This document shows positions 1-7,991 of a DNA stretch of 64,000 bases, piece by piece. The DNA comes from Loktanella gaetbuli. Its GTDB lineage: Bacteria > Pseudomonadota > Alphaproteobacteria > Rhodobacterales > Rhodobacteraceae. Location: assembly GCF_020531945.1 (NCBI RefSeq), contig NZ_JAJATZ010000006.1, forward strand, positions 1 to 64,000, read 5' to 3'. Made by a program: the position numbers and the translations under genes. How positions within the stretch are numbered: position 1 is the first letter of the stretch; the number at the start of each line of letters is the position of its first letter. The notes below the pieces were generated by a model. The model was not told where the DNA came from, made no database searches, and saw only the letters and a list, made by a program, of their open reading frames with translations.

Positions 1-120
1 GAGCGTGACGACGCCGTTCGCATCATGAACTCGGGCATCTACGACGAGACCAAGATCCAGCTGATCCGCGCGCTGTATGCCGACGACGAGGCCGTGATCC
101 AGTCGAACGGTTTGTACTAA
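1..120 (+). CDS. Small exported protein, C-terminal part (paralogue 1, cut by window edge)
   Basis: Only the last 39 codons and a TAA stop are present; the gene begins left of the window. The encoded tail is almost identical to the C-terminus of the complete gene at 371-682: five base differences in 120, giving one residue change (Ile for Thr near the middle). The two are therefore a recent tandem duplication. I do not recognise the family. It is followed at once by a strong hairpin terminator, so it ends its own transcript rather than reading into the second copy. Confidence 0.75.
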   Translation, partial: ERDDAVRIMNSGIYDETKIQLIRALYADDEAVIQSNGLY

Positions 121-161
121 GCCAGCTACAAACCCCGTTCCTCCACGGCGGTTTGTCTGCG

Positions 162-192
162 AAAGGCCTGTCCATGATGGACAGGCCTTTTT
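162..192 (+). terminator. Rho-independent terminator of the first small gene
   Basis: A perfect 13-bp stem (AAAGGCCTGTCCA, 162-174, pairing with 178-190) closes a three-base loop and runs into T residues. It lies 42 bases after the stop of the partial gene, as expected for an intrinsic terminator. Confidence 0.85.
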
Positions 193-249
193 GCTGTCCG
201 GGCGCGCGCAAGCAGGGATCAGCAGGTACGACAGTGTAAAAGTAGTTCC

Positions 250-263
250 GTGCATAAATGCAC
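250..263. promoter_or_regulatory. Inverted repeat upstream of the second small gene
   Basis: GTGCAT and ATGCAC form a six-base inverted repeat separated by AA, in an AT-richer stretch about 110 bases before the start of the second small exported protein. The position suits an operator or activator site; no regulator can be named from the sequence. Confidence 0.35.
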
Positions 264-370
264 AAAACAATAGTCAGTACTGATGGGTATCAAAAATTTG
301 CACGGTACCCTATCTCTATTCCACAAGGACGACGCTGATGTCGCCACTGAATAGAACTTTGGAGAAGACC

Positions 371-682
371 ATGAAAAACGTAATCAAATCCGCCCTTATC
401 GTCGCAACCGTTGCACTGTCCGCAACCGCCGCATCCGCCGCATCCACGCAGTTGCTGCCGGTCGAGCGTTTCGTTGTGTCCAACGAGAACCGCGCAAACT
501 TTGACGCGAACCTGGCTACGCTGGGTATCGAACTGCGCCCCGGCCAGGTGCTGACTGGCGAAGAGCGTGACGACGCCGTTCGCATCATGAACTCGGGCAT
601 CTACGACGAGACCAAGACCCAGCTGATCCGCGCACTCTATGCCGACGACGAGGCCGTGATCCAGTCGAACGGCCTGTACTAA
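371..682 (+). CDS. Small exported protein of unknown function (paralogue 2)
   Basis: Encodes 103 residues. The N-terminus (MKNVIKSALIVATVALSATA...) is a typical Sec signal peptide with likely cleavage after ASA near residue 23, leaving a mature protein of about 80 residues rich in acidic and small residues, probably periplasmic. I chose the ATG at 371 because TTGGAGAAG precedes it; an in-frame ATG at 338 would put 11 poorly conserved residues before the signal peptide. The mature part contains LLPVERFVVSNENRANFDANLATLG and ends in IQSNGLY. It is a tandem copy of the gene cut by the left edge. Function unknown; monocistronic, with its own terminator. Confidence 0.8.
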   Translation: MKNVIKSALIVATVALSATAASAASTQLLPVERFVVSNENRANFDANLATLGIELRPGQVLTGEERDDAVRIMNSGIYDETKTQLIRALYADDEAVIQSNGLY

Positions 683-713
683 GCCGCAACCGGCTTGTCC
701 GGATTGTGAACAC

Positions 714-743
714 AAGGCTCGCCCTTCGGGGCGGGCCTTTTTA
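714..743 (+). terminator. Rho-independent terminator of the second small gene
   Basis: An AAGGCtCGCCC stem closes a TTCG tetraloop against GGGCGGGCCTT and is followed by a run of T. It lies about 30 bases after the stop of the small exported protein. Confidence 0.85.
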
Positions 744-786
744 TTTGCCCGATGCCATGCCATCGTTTTCCCGACTGGAGGATCAC

Positions 787-1473
787 ATGGCTGACCATAT
801 TCTTGTTTTCGACGTGAATGAGACCTTGCTGGATCTGACGACGCTGGAACCGCTGTTCGCGCGGCTGTTCGGTGATCCGGCGATGATGCGGCAATGGTTC
901 GCCCATCTCATCCTGTATTCAGAGGCAATGACCCTGTCGGGTGAATATGCGCCCTTCGGCACATTGGCCCAAGGCACCTTGCGCATGATGGGCGAAACGC
1001 AGGGCGTGTCTGTCGGCGATGCCGATGCCGCGGAACTGGTGCATCTGCTGACCAACATGCCGGCCTGCGATGACGTGATTCCGGCGCTGACCCGGTTGCA
1101 AGAGGCAGGCGTGCGCATGGTGACGCTGACGAATTCGCCCCCCACCGACAGTCCGACCCCCATGGAAAAGGCCGGGATTGCCCATTTTTTCGAGGCGCAC
1201 TACAGCGTGCAGAGCGTCGGAAAATTCAAACCGCATCCCGATTGTTACCGGCTTGTGTCCGAATCCCTGGATGTGCACATCGCCTCCTTGTGTCTGGTTG
1301 CCGCACATCTGTGGGACACCATGGGCGCGCAGGGGGCCGGTGCCAGCGGTGCATTCATCACGCGGACGGGCAACGCGATGCTGCCGTCGGACGGCATCGC
1401 GCAACCGACCTATGTGGCCCCTGACCTTGGTGCATTCGCGGACCAGTGGCTGGCCCTGCAGGATATCGTCTAG
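787..1473 (+). CDS. Haloacid dehalogenase-type HAD hydrolase
   Basis: 228 residues of a cytoplasmic HAD-superfamily enzyme, closest in look to type II (S)-2-haloacid dehalogenases. Motif I is VFDVNETLLDL near residue 9 with the nucleophilic Asp; motif II is TLTNSP near 117; the motif III Lys lies in VGKFKPHPDCY; motif IV is AAHLWDTMGA. The ATG at 787 follows GACTGGAG; upstream in-frame starts would only add terminator-derived sequence. It is convergent with mtlK and the two stop codons share the CTAG at 1470-1473. HAD genes often travel with polyol operons as sugar-phosphate phosphatases, so the substrate could be either a haloacid or a phosphorylated metabolite; the sequence does not decide. 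Confidence 0.8.
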   Translation: MADHILVFDVNETLLDLTTLEPLFARLFGDPAMMRQWFAHLILYSEAMTLSGEYAPFGTLAQGTLRMMGETQGVSVGDADAAELVHLLTNMPACDDVIPALTRLQEAGVRMVTLTNSPPTDSPTPMEKAGIAHFFEAHYSVQSVGKFKPHPDCYRLVSESLDVHIASLCLVAAHLWDTMGAQGAGASGAFITRTGNAMLPSDGIAQPTYVAPDLGAFADQWLALQDIV

Positions 1474-2933
1474 CGGGACAGATAGGCGTCGATCGTCGCA
1501 GCCGCCCCGTCGGCCCAAAGCTGATTGAGCCAGTTTCCAAAGGCATCCGCGAACAGTGGATTGTCGCCCAGTTCGCCATAAAAACCGTCCTGTGCCAGCC
1601 AGACCTGCGGATCGTGGCGGGCGGCCTGCGCTGCATCGACCAAGCTGTTCCATAGCGGATCATTGGGCGCGATCTGACTGCCGTCCTCGCGGGTGCCGGC
1701 GCACATACGTGCCCACAATGCCTCGGTCAGGGCCAGACCCTGGATGTCTCCACCCGCTGCCAGCGCGTCGCGCAGGGTCGGCAGGACGAAACCGGGGTGA
1801 CGCGATGAGCCGTCAAAGGCGACGCGCCGCGTCGTGTCACGTATCCTGGGGTTCGCGAACCGCGTTTCAATAAGCGCGAGGTATTGCGCAGCAGGCATGC
1901 CGTCGACCGCATCGACATAGGGGATGATCCCCGTGGTCTGCACCTTGCGAAAGAAGGCGGCGATCCGCGGATCGTCCATGCAGTCCGCGATGGTCTGGTG
2001 ACCGATGATTTCGCCCACGTTCGCCAGCACCTGATGGCCCGCGTTCAGAATGCGGATTTTCATGCTTTCATATGGATGCACGTTGTCGGTCATCGTGGCA
2101 CCGGCGGCGGCCCAGTCCGGGCGGCCCGCACAAAAATGATCCTCGATCACCCATTGGCGGAAATTTTCGTGGGTGACGGGGGCCGCGTCGTCGATGCCGA
2201 GATCCTGCACGATGCTGCGTTCGGCGTCGCCCGTCGCGGGAACGATGCAGTCGACCATCGCATCCGGAAACGCGCCCTGCGTGTCGATCCAATCGGCTAG
2301 ATCCGGGTCCGACAACCGGGCAAGACCGACCACGGTCTGCCGCAGGATTGCGCCATTGCCTTGCAGGTTGTCGCAGCACATCGCGGTAAAGGGTGGGTGC
2401 CCCGCCGTGCGGCGCGCCCGTAGTGCTGCCACCATCGCGCCAAAGGCGGTGCGGGGCGTTGCAGGATGGGCAGCATCGTGTTTCAGGTCGGCATGCCCGG
2501 TGTCCAGTCCGCCGTCTGCGCGGCGGTAATATCCGCCCTCGGTCACGGTCAGGGACACGATCCGGATCGCGGGATCGGACATGGTGGCAATCAATTGCGC
2601 GTTGTCCTCCTCGATCGGCAAAAAATCGATCATCGCGCCAGTCACCTCGGCCGAAATACCGGCGGGGTCCAGCTCGATCAGCGTATTCAGGCAGTCCTGC
2701 GCCAGCAGGCGGTCGCGCATCGCCGCATCACCCGGACGCACACCTGCGCCAATGATCGCCCAGTCATGGGCCTGACCCTGTTGCATCAGACGGTGCAGAT
2801 ACCAAGCCTGATGCGCACGGTGGAAATTGCCCAGACCGATATGCACGATGCCCGGCGTCAGCGCGGACCGGTCGTAGGTCGGCCTTACGATTGCTTGCGG
2901 CAGGTCGGCCAGCGTCGCATTGCTCAGTTTCAT
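1470..2933 (-). CDS. mtlK: Mannitol 2-dehydrogenase family polyol dehydrogenase
   Basis: A long-chain, zinc-independent NAD-dependent polyol dehydrogenase of about 487 residues that would oxidise D-mannitol (or D-arabinitol) to the ketose in the cytoplasm. The N-terminal nucleotide-binding segment reads GIVHIGLGNFHRAHQ; the catalytic Lys, Asn and His have family spacing in KIRILNAGH. It is the last gene of the leftward smo operon, as in Rhodobacter sphaeroides. I chose the ATG at 2933 because AAGGA lies nine bases upstream; an ATG at 2960 overlaps the smoS stop as TGATG and would add nine residues, so the start is not settled. The 3' end overlaps the convergent HAD gene by four bases. Confidence 0.87.
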   Translation of the reverse strand: MKLSNATLADLPQAIVRPTYDRSALTPGIVHIGLGNFHRAHQAWYLHRLMQQGQAHDWAIIGAGVRPGDAAMRDRLLAQDCLNTLIELDPAGISAEVTGAMIDFLPIEEDNAQLIATMSDPAIRIVSLTVTEGGYYRRADGGLDTGHADLKHDAAHPATPRTAFGAMVAALRARRTAGHPPFTAMCCDNLQGNGAILRQTVVGLARLSDPDLADWIDTQGAFPDAMVDCIVPATGDAERSIVQDLGIDDAAPVTHENFRQWVIEDHFCAGRPDWAAAGATMTDNVHPYESMKIRILNAGHQVLANVGEIIGHQTIADCMDDPRIAAFFRKVQTTGIIPYVDAVDGMPAAQYLALIETRFANPRIRDTTRRVAFDGSSRHPGFVLPTLRDALAAGGDIQGLALTEALWARMCAGTREDGSQIAPNDPLWNSLVDAAQAARHDPQVWLAQDGFYGELGDNPLFADAFGNWLNQLWADGAAATIDAYLSR

Positions 2934-2959
2934 GGCGCGGTGTCCTTGTGCGTCTTTCA

Positions 2960-3733
2960 TCAGCTCATCCAGTTGCCGCCGTCGACGTTATACGTCTGGG
3001 CGACGATGTATTCCGCCTCGGCACTGGCGAGAAAGATCGCCATGCCGGTCAGGTCGTCGGCGGTGCCCATGCGGCCAAAGGGGACGGCATCGCCGACCTC
3101 TTTTTTCTTTTGTCCTGGGGCCTTGTTTTCGTATTTGGCAAAGAACGCATCGACGCCGTCCCAATGTTCGCCATCGACGACTCCGGGGGCGATGGCGTTC
3201 ACGTTGATGCCGTGCTGGATCAGGTTCAGGCCCGCCGATTGCGTCAGGCTGATCACGGCGGCCTTGGTCGCGCAATAGACAGCGACAAGGGATTCGCCAC
3301 GCCGTCCGGCCTGTGACGCCATGTTGATGATCCTGCCGCGAATGCCACGGTCGATCATGTGACGTGCGACAGCCTGCATGGTGAACAGGCAGCCGCTGAC
3401 ATTGATCGCAAACGCGCGGTCATAATCGGCGCGGGTGATTTCAGCGATGGGTGCGGCGGTGAAAATGGCGGCGTTGTTGATCAGGATGTCGATCTGGCCC
3501 AGCCTTTGCACTGCTTCTGCCACGCCTGCATCAATGCTGGCCTGATCGGATACGTCCAGTTTCACGGCAATGGCGGCGTCACCGATCTGGTCCGCTGCGG
3601 CCTGCGCACGATCAAGGTCGATGTCGGCGATGACCACGCGCGCGCCCTCTGCCACGTAGGCCTGCGCAAAGGCCAGACCGATGCCGCGCGCGGCACCGGT
3701 GATCAATGCGGTTTTTCCGTCCAGCCGGTTCAT
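2960..3733 (-). CDS. smoS: Sorbitol (L-iditol/galactitol) dehydrogenase, SDR family
   Basis: A 257-residue classical short-chain dehydrogenase. The cofactor motif TGAARGIG starts at residue 12, NNAA is at 86-89, and the catalytic Ser140, Tyr153 and Lys157 are present. Recalled Rhodobacter SmoS shares long stretches such as NMASQAGRRGE, APGVVDGEHWDGVDA and the ending VAQTYNVDGGNWMS, so I assign the sorbitol-to-fructose reaction with confidence; galactitol and L-iditol are known side substrates of the family. The start overlaps the smoK stop by four bases (ATGA), and it is followed by mtlK, so sorbitol import and oxidation are co-expressed. Confidence 0.92.
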   Translation of the reverse strand: MNRLDGKTALITGAARGIGLAFAQAYVAEGARVVIADIDLDRAQAAADQIGDAAIAVKLDVSDQASIDAGVAEAVQRLGQIDILINNAAIFTAAPIAEITRADYDRAFAINVSGCLFTMQAVARHMIDRGIRGRIINMASQAGRRGESLVAVYCATKAAVISLTQSAGLNLIQHGINVNAIAPGVVDGEHWDGVDAFFAKYENKAPGQKKKEVGDAVPFGRMGTADDLTGMAIFLASAEAEYIVAQTYNVDGGNWMS

Positions 3734-4734
3734 GTGATCCGCAGCCCCGCTTTGTCAAAGCGGTGGAATTCGTCCATGCGAGGCGACAGGTGGATGGTGT
3801 CGCCGTGCCGCAGGCTGATGTCGCCGATGGCGCGCACGGTCAGGGTTTCGGCCAGCCCCGTGTTGTGGATGTGGAAAAACGTATCCGACCCAAGGTGTTC
3901 TGCCACGCCGACGGTGCCCTGCCAGACGCCGTCCGATTGCACGACGTCGATGTGTTCGGGACGGATACCGATGGTATGGGCGTTGTGCTTGTCCGCTTCT
4001 GGTCCTGTCAGCAGGTTCATTTTCGGCGACCCGATGAACCCTGCGACAAAGGTGTTGCGCGGCGCGCGATACAGTTCCAGCGGCGATCCGACCTGTTCGA
4101 TCACACCGGCCTGAAGCACGACGATCTTGTCCGCCATGGTCATCGCCTCGACCTGATCGTGGGTCACATAGATCATCGTGGTGTCGAGCTTCTTGTGCAG
4201 TTCGGAAATTTCCATCCGCATGCCCACACGTAGGGCGGCGTCAAGGTTGGACAGTGGTTCGTCGAACAGGAATGCCGAGGGTTCGCGGACGATGGCGCGA
4301 CCAATGGCGACACGTTGGCGCTGGCCACCTGACAACTGCCCCGGACGGCGGTCCAGATAGGCGGTCAGGTTCAGCACGGATGCCGCCCCTTCGACGCGGC
4401 GATCGATTTCCGCCGGATCCATCTTGGCCATTTTCAGCGGAAACGCGATGTTCTTGCGCACCGACATATGCGGGTAAAGGGCGTAGGACTGGAACACCAT
4501 CGCAAGGCCGCGTTTGGCCGGAACCAGTGTCGTCGCATCCTTGCCGTCGATTTCGATGTGACCAGAGGTGATGTCCTCCAACCCGGCAATCAGGCGCAGC
4601 AGGGTGGATTTGCCGCAACCTGACGGTCCGACGAAGACCGTGAATTCCCCGTCGTGGATCGTCAGGTCGAGTGGCGGAATGACCTCGGCGTCGCCAAAGC
4701 GTTTCGTCACTTGCTTGAGTTCGATTTTTCCCAT
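3730..4734 (-). CDS. smoK: Polyol ABC transporter ATP-binding protein
   Basis: 334 residues of the MalK/UgpC type. Walker A is GPSGCGKST at 36-44; the signature LSGGQRQRVAIGRA and the Walker B/D-loop FLFDEPLSNLDA follow, then the H-loop YVTHDQVEAM; the C-terminal third is the MalK-type regulatory (TOBE) domain with IGIRPEHI. It would power uptake of sorbitol and mannitol through SmoF and SmoG. It lies 12 bases after smoG and overlaps smoS by four bases. Nothing essential is missing. Confidence 0.92.
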   Translation of the reverse strand: MGKIELKQVTKRFGDAEVIPPLDLTIHDGEFTVFVGPSGCGKSTLLRLIAGLEDITSGHIEIDGKDATTLVPAKRGLAMVFQSYALYPHMSVRKNIAFPLKMAKMDPAEIDRRVEGAASVLNLTAYLDRRPGQLSGGQRQRVAIGRAIVREPSAFLFDEPLSNLDAALRVGMRMEISELHKKLDTTMIYVTHDQVEAMTMADKIVVLQAGVIEQVGSPLELYRAPRNTFVAGFIGSPKMNLLTGPEADKHNAHTIGIRPEHIDVVQSDGVWQGTVGVAEHLGSDTFFHIHNTGLAETLTVRAIGDISLRHGDTIHLSPRMDEFHRFDKAGLRIT

Positions 4735-4746
4735 GAGTCCGGGTCC

Positions 4747-5577
4747 TTATTTCACTGCGCCGAATGTCAGGCCGCGTACAAGTTGTTTCTGGCTGAACCA
4801 GCCGAGGATGAGGATCGGCGCGATGGCCATTGTCGAGGCCGCGCTGAGTTTCGCGTAGAACAGACCCTCGGGGCTGGAATAGCTGGCGATAAAGGCCGTC
4901 AGCGGTGCCGCCTTGGCCGCCGTCAGGTTGAGGGTCCAGAACGCCTCGTTCCAGGCAAGGATGAAGTTCAGCAACAGGGTCGATGCAATGCCGGGGATCG
5001 CCATTGGTGTCAGCACATACAGGATTTCTTCCTTGAGGCTGGCGCCGTCCATACGGGCCGCCTCGAGGATCTCGCCCGGGATTTCCTTGAAGTAGGTATA
5101 AAGCATCCAGACGATGATTGGCAGGTTGATCAACATGAGGATGACCACCAGCGCGATGCGGCTGTCCAGCAACCCAAGTTCGATGCAGATCAGATAGATC
5201 GGATACAGAACCCCCACGGCCGGCAACATCTTGGTCGAGAGCATCCAGAGCAGGATGTCCTTGGTCCGGCGACTGGGCACAAATGCCATCGACCAGGCGG
5301 CCGGCACCGCGATCAGCACGCCCAGAACGGTGGACCCGCCTGCGATGATGACCGAATTCCAAAGGAAACGCATGTAGTTGGACCGTTCCTGCACGACGGC
5401 ATAGTTTTCCAGCGTCCAGTCAAAGAACAGGAACACCGGTGGATCGCTGATCGCCTGCGCCTCTGTCTTGAAGCTGGTCAGGATGGTCCAGAGGATCGGA
5501 AAGAAGATCGTGAAACCGATGGCCCAGGCCGCGGCTGTGGTGATGATCTTGCGGCGGGTTGTGGTCGAGCGTGCCAT
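4747..5577 (-). CDS. smoG: Polyol ABC transporter permease 2
   Basis: 276 residues, six predicted membrane segments, beginning with a cytoplasmic basic stretch MARSTTTRRK and a first helix near 13-33. The EAA loop that docks on the ATPase is EAARMDGASLKEEILYVLTPMAIPG near 190. It is the MalG-like partner of SmoF in the inner membrane. Spacing of 14 bases after smoF and 12 before smoK shows a single transcript. Confidence 0.92.
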   Translation of the reverse strand: MARSTTTRRKIITTAAAWAIGFTIFFPILWTILTSFKTEAQAISDPPVFLFFDWTLENYAVVQERSNYMRFLWNSVIIAGGSTVLGVLIAVPAAWSMAFVPSRRTKDILLWMLSTKMLPAVGVLYPIYLICIELGLLDSRIALVVILMLINLPIIVWMLYTYFKEIPGEILEAARMDGASLKEEILYVLTPMAIPGIASTLLLNFILAWNEAFWTLNLTAAKAAPLTAFIASYSSPEGLFYAKLSAASTMAIAPILILGWFSQKQLVRGLTFGAVK

Positions 5578-5591
5578 GTTCTGATCCTCCC

Positions 5592-6470
5592 TTATGTATC
5601 GAGGTTCTTGCCGACGATGCGCATCAGAAAGATCGCAACGATATTGGCAAGGATGATGGCATAGACACCGCCTGCCGACCCCAGGCCCACGTTCTGGCTT
5701 TCCAGCACGCGCTGAAAGATGAGGTAGGTCAGTGTCCGGGACCCAAAGGCACCGCCGGTTGTGACAAAGATTTCCGCAAAGACGGACAGCAGGAAAATCG
5801 TCTGGATCAGGATCACGATGGTCACGGCACGGCTGAGGTGCGGCAGCACGATATGGCCAAAGCGAGCCAGCGGTGATGCGCCGTCCATTTCGGCCGCTTC
5901 CAGCTGTTCACTGTCCAGCGATTGAATGGCGGTCAACAGAATGAGGGTGGCAAAGGGCAGCCACTGCCAGCTGACGATCAGGATGATCGAGGGCAGGGAG
6001 GCCTCGCTGAGCCATGACACGGGTTCAGCGCCAAACAGTCGCCACAGGTGCGAAAACAACCCGTTGTTGGCGTCCATGAACATGTTTTTCCAGACCAGCG
6101 CGGACACGGTCGGCATGACGAAAAAGGGCGCGATGACAAGGATGCGGACAATGCCCTGGCCCCACATCGGCTGGTCCAGCAGCATCGCAAGCAGGATGCC
6201 GAGGCAGACGGTGATGACCAGAACGCCGCCCACGATGATCAGCGTGGTGATGACCGACGGCCAGAAGGCGCTGGATGAGACGAACCGCACGTAGTTTTCG
6301 AAACCGACCCATTCGAGGCCGTTTTCCCAGCGGTCGCCGCGCAGCGGCAGGAATTTCTTGAACGAAAAGAACAGGGTCAGGACGAGAGGAATCAGCATCC
6401 AGCCCAGTAGCAGGATCACTGCGGGTGCCATCATCATCCGCGCGGCAGAGCGGGAAGCCTTGGTCGCCAT
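5592..6470 (-). CDS. smoF: Polyol ABC transporter permease 1
   Basis: 292 residues of a MalF-like inner-membrane permease with six helices and the EAA loop EAAEMDGASPLARFGHIVLPHLS. I chose the ATG at 6470 because AAAGGAG lies eight bases before it; an in-frame ATG nine codons earlier (6497) lacks such a site. It follows smoE after a spacer that holds a strong stem-loop, a common way to make more binding protein than permease. Confidence 0.9.
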   Translation of the reverse strand: MATKASRSAARMMMAPAVILLLGWMLIPLVLTLFFSFKKFLPLRGDRWENGLEWVGFENYVRFVSSSAFWPSVITTLIIVGGVLVITVCLGILLAMLLDQPMWGQGIVRILVIAPFFVMPTVSALVWKNMFMDANNGLFSHLWRLFGAEPVSWLSEASLPSIILIVSWQWLPFATLILLTAIQSLDSEQLEAAEMDGASPLARFGHIVLPHLSRAVTIVILIQTIFLLSVFAEIFVTTGGAFGSRTLTYLIFQRVLESQNVGLGSAGGVYAIILANIVAIFLMRIVGKNLDT

Positions 6471-6540
6471 GAACACGTCTCCTTTGGCGGTGGTCATAAA
6501 CCATCACCGGTGAGGCCAGAAAAATAAATGGGAAAGGGTG

Positions 6541-6570
6541 GTCAGGGGGCGGCGGATGCTGCCCCCTGAC
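6541..6570 (-). promoter_or_regulatory. Intercistronic stem-loop between smoE and smoF
   Basis: A perfect 10-bp inverted repeat (GTCAGGGGGC, 6541-6550, with GCCCCCTGAC, 6561-6570) encloses ten bases just after the smoE stop. There is no U-tract, so it is more likely an mRNA 3'-end stabiliser or partial terminator that raises binding-protein levels over permease, as known for malE-malF-type operons. Confidence 0.7.
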
Positions 6571-6583
6571 GGGGAGGGGTGCC

Positions 6584-7897
6584 TTAGTAGCCTGCGGCTT
6601 CCATGGCTTCGGTGGTGATGTCCTGCGCCTTGGCGAGGGCCTCTTCGACGGTCTGCTGACCTGCATAGGCGGCCGAGAATTCCTGGCTCACCTCGGATGC
6701 GATGCCCGCAAATTCCGGGATCGCCGCGAACTGCACGCCGACATAGGGAACCGGGTCAACCGTGGGGTTCTGCGGATCTGCCGACAGGATCGAATCCAGC
6801 GTCATCTGTGCGAACGGCACGTCCTGGTAGTTGGGGTTTTCGTACAGCGAGGTCCGTGCACCCGGCGGGACGTTGGCCCAGCCTTCGTTGGCCGCAACCA
6901 GCTCGATATAGTCTTTGGACGTGGCCCACTCGATGAATTGCAGGGCCTCTGCCTGCTGCTGCGTGCCGGCGGGGATCGCCAGTGCCCAGGCCCAGAGCCA
7001 GTTGGACCGCTTGCCCAGACCGGTATCGGGTGCCAATGCAAAACCAACGCTGTCAGCCACGGTGCTGTCGTTGGGGTTGGTGACAAAGGACGCCGCCACG
7101 GTGGCATCGATCCACATGCCGCAGTTGCCCTGCTGGAACAGGCTCAGGTTTTCGTTGAACCCGTTGGTGGCATAACCGGCGGGGCCGGATGCATCCATCA
7201 TGTCCTTGAAGAAGTTGACGGTGTTGGCCCATGCTTCGGTGTCGAACTGGGCGTTCCACTCTTCGTCGAACCAGCGCGCGCCAAAAGAGTTGGACATGGC
7301 GGTGATGAACGCGCCACCCTCGCCCCAGCCGGCCTTGCCGCGCAGACAGATGCCGTTGATGTCGTTGTCGCGGTCCGTCATTGCAGCGGCTGCATCACGG
7401 ATGAATTCCCAGGTGGGGGCCTCTGGCATTTCCAGACCGGCGGCTTCCATCAGGTCGGTGCGATACATGATCATCGACGATTCGCCGTAGAACGGTGCCG
7501 CATAGAGCGTGCCGTCATGGCTCAGGCCACCGGCCATCGCGGGCAGGATGTCGCCAGCGTCATAATCGTCGGACAGGTTGTCCAGCGGGACCAGCCAGCC
7601 GTTGCTGCCCCAGATCGGGGTCTCGTACATGCCGATGGTCATGATGTCGAACTGACCGCCGCTGGTGGTGATGTCGGTGGTGACGCGCTGACGCAGGACG
7701 TTCTCCTCCAGCGTGACCCATTCGACGTTGATGCCGGTCTGTTCGGTGAACTGATCGGTATAGCCCTGCATCCGGATCATGTCGCCGTTGTTGACGGTCG
7801 CGATCGTGATGGTGGGCGAGTGTGCTTCGGCGTAGGCGCCACCGGCTGTGACCAGCGCGAGCGCCGTCGCAGCACTCAGAGTGCTCTTCAATGACAT
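6584..7897 (-). CDS. smoE: Polyol ABC transporter periplasmic binding protein
   Basis: 437 residues of an extracellular solute-binding protein, family 1 (MalE-like). The signal peptide MSLKSTLSAATALALVTAGG ends near AYAEA at about residue 24. The mature protein shows the family features (YGESSMIMYRTDLMEAAGLE and GNCGMWIDATVAASF). It would capture sorbitol and mannitol for SmoFGK. The ATG at 7897 is preceded by AGGGAGGA and, further up, by a promoter and a palindromic operator. It is the first gene of the operon. Confidence 0.92.
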   Translation of the reverse strand: MSLKSTLSAATALALVTAGGAYAEAHSPTITIATVNNGDMIRMQGYTDQFTEQTGINVEWVTLEENVLRQRVTTDITTSGGQFDIMTIGMYETPIWGSNGWLVPLDNLSDDYDAGDILPAMAGGLSHDGTLYAAPFYGESSMIMYRTDLMEAAGLEMPEAPTWEFIRDAAAAMTDRDNDINGICLRGKAGWGEGGAFITAMSNSFGARWFDEEWNAQFDTEAWANTVNFFKDMMDASGPAGYATNGFNENLSLFQQGNCGMWIDATVAASFVTNPNDSTVADSVGFALAPDTGLGKRSNWLWAWALAIPAGTQQQAEALQFIEWATSKDYIELVAANEGWANVPPGARTSLYENPNYQDVPFAQMTLDSILSADPQNPTVDPVPYVGVQFAAIPEFAGIASEVSQEFSAAYAGQQTVEEALAKAQDITTEAMEAAGY

Positions 7898-7931
7898 CAG
7901 GTATCCTCCCTAGATCGATGTTCTGTGGGTG

Positions 7932-7961
7932 AGCATAGGGATGAGGGCTACGCGGCGTCAA
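7932..7961 (-). promoter_or_regulatory. Sigma-70 type promoter of the smo operon
   Basis: Read leftwards, TTGACG (7961-7956) and TATGCT (7937-7932) are separated by 18 bases, a good -35/-10 pair, 35 bases before the smoE start codon. The 18-bp palindrome lies five bases upstream of the -35 box, so a bound regulator could block or contact RNA polymerase. Confidence 0.65.
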
Positions 7962-7966
7962 TAAAA

Positions 7967-7984
7967 AATTTACGCGCGTAAATT
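7967..7984. promoter_or_regulatory. Perfect 18-bp palindrome, likely LacI-family operator
   Basis: AATTTACGCGCGTAAATT is a perfect palindrome with the central CG step common in LacI-family operators. It lies between the regulator gene and the smoE promoter. A second, imperfect copy (7971-like core GCGTAAA) lies in front of the regulator gene itself at 9071-9088, which supports recognition by that regulator. Confidence 0.75.
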
Positions 7985-7991
7985 AGCGGTA

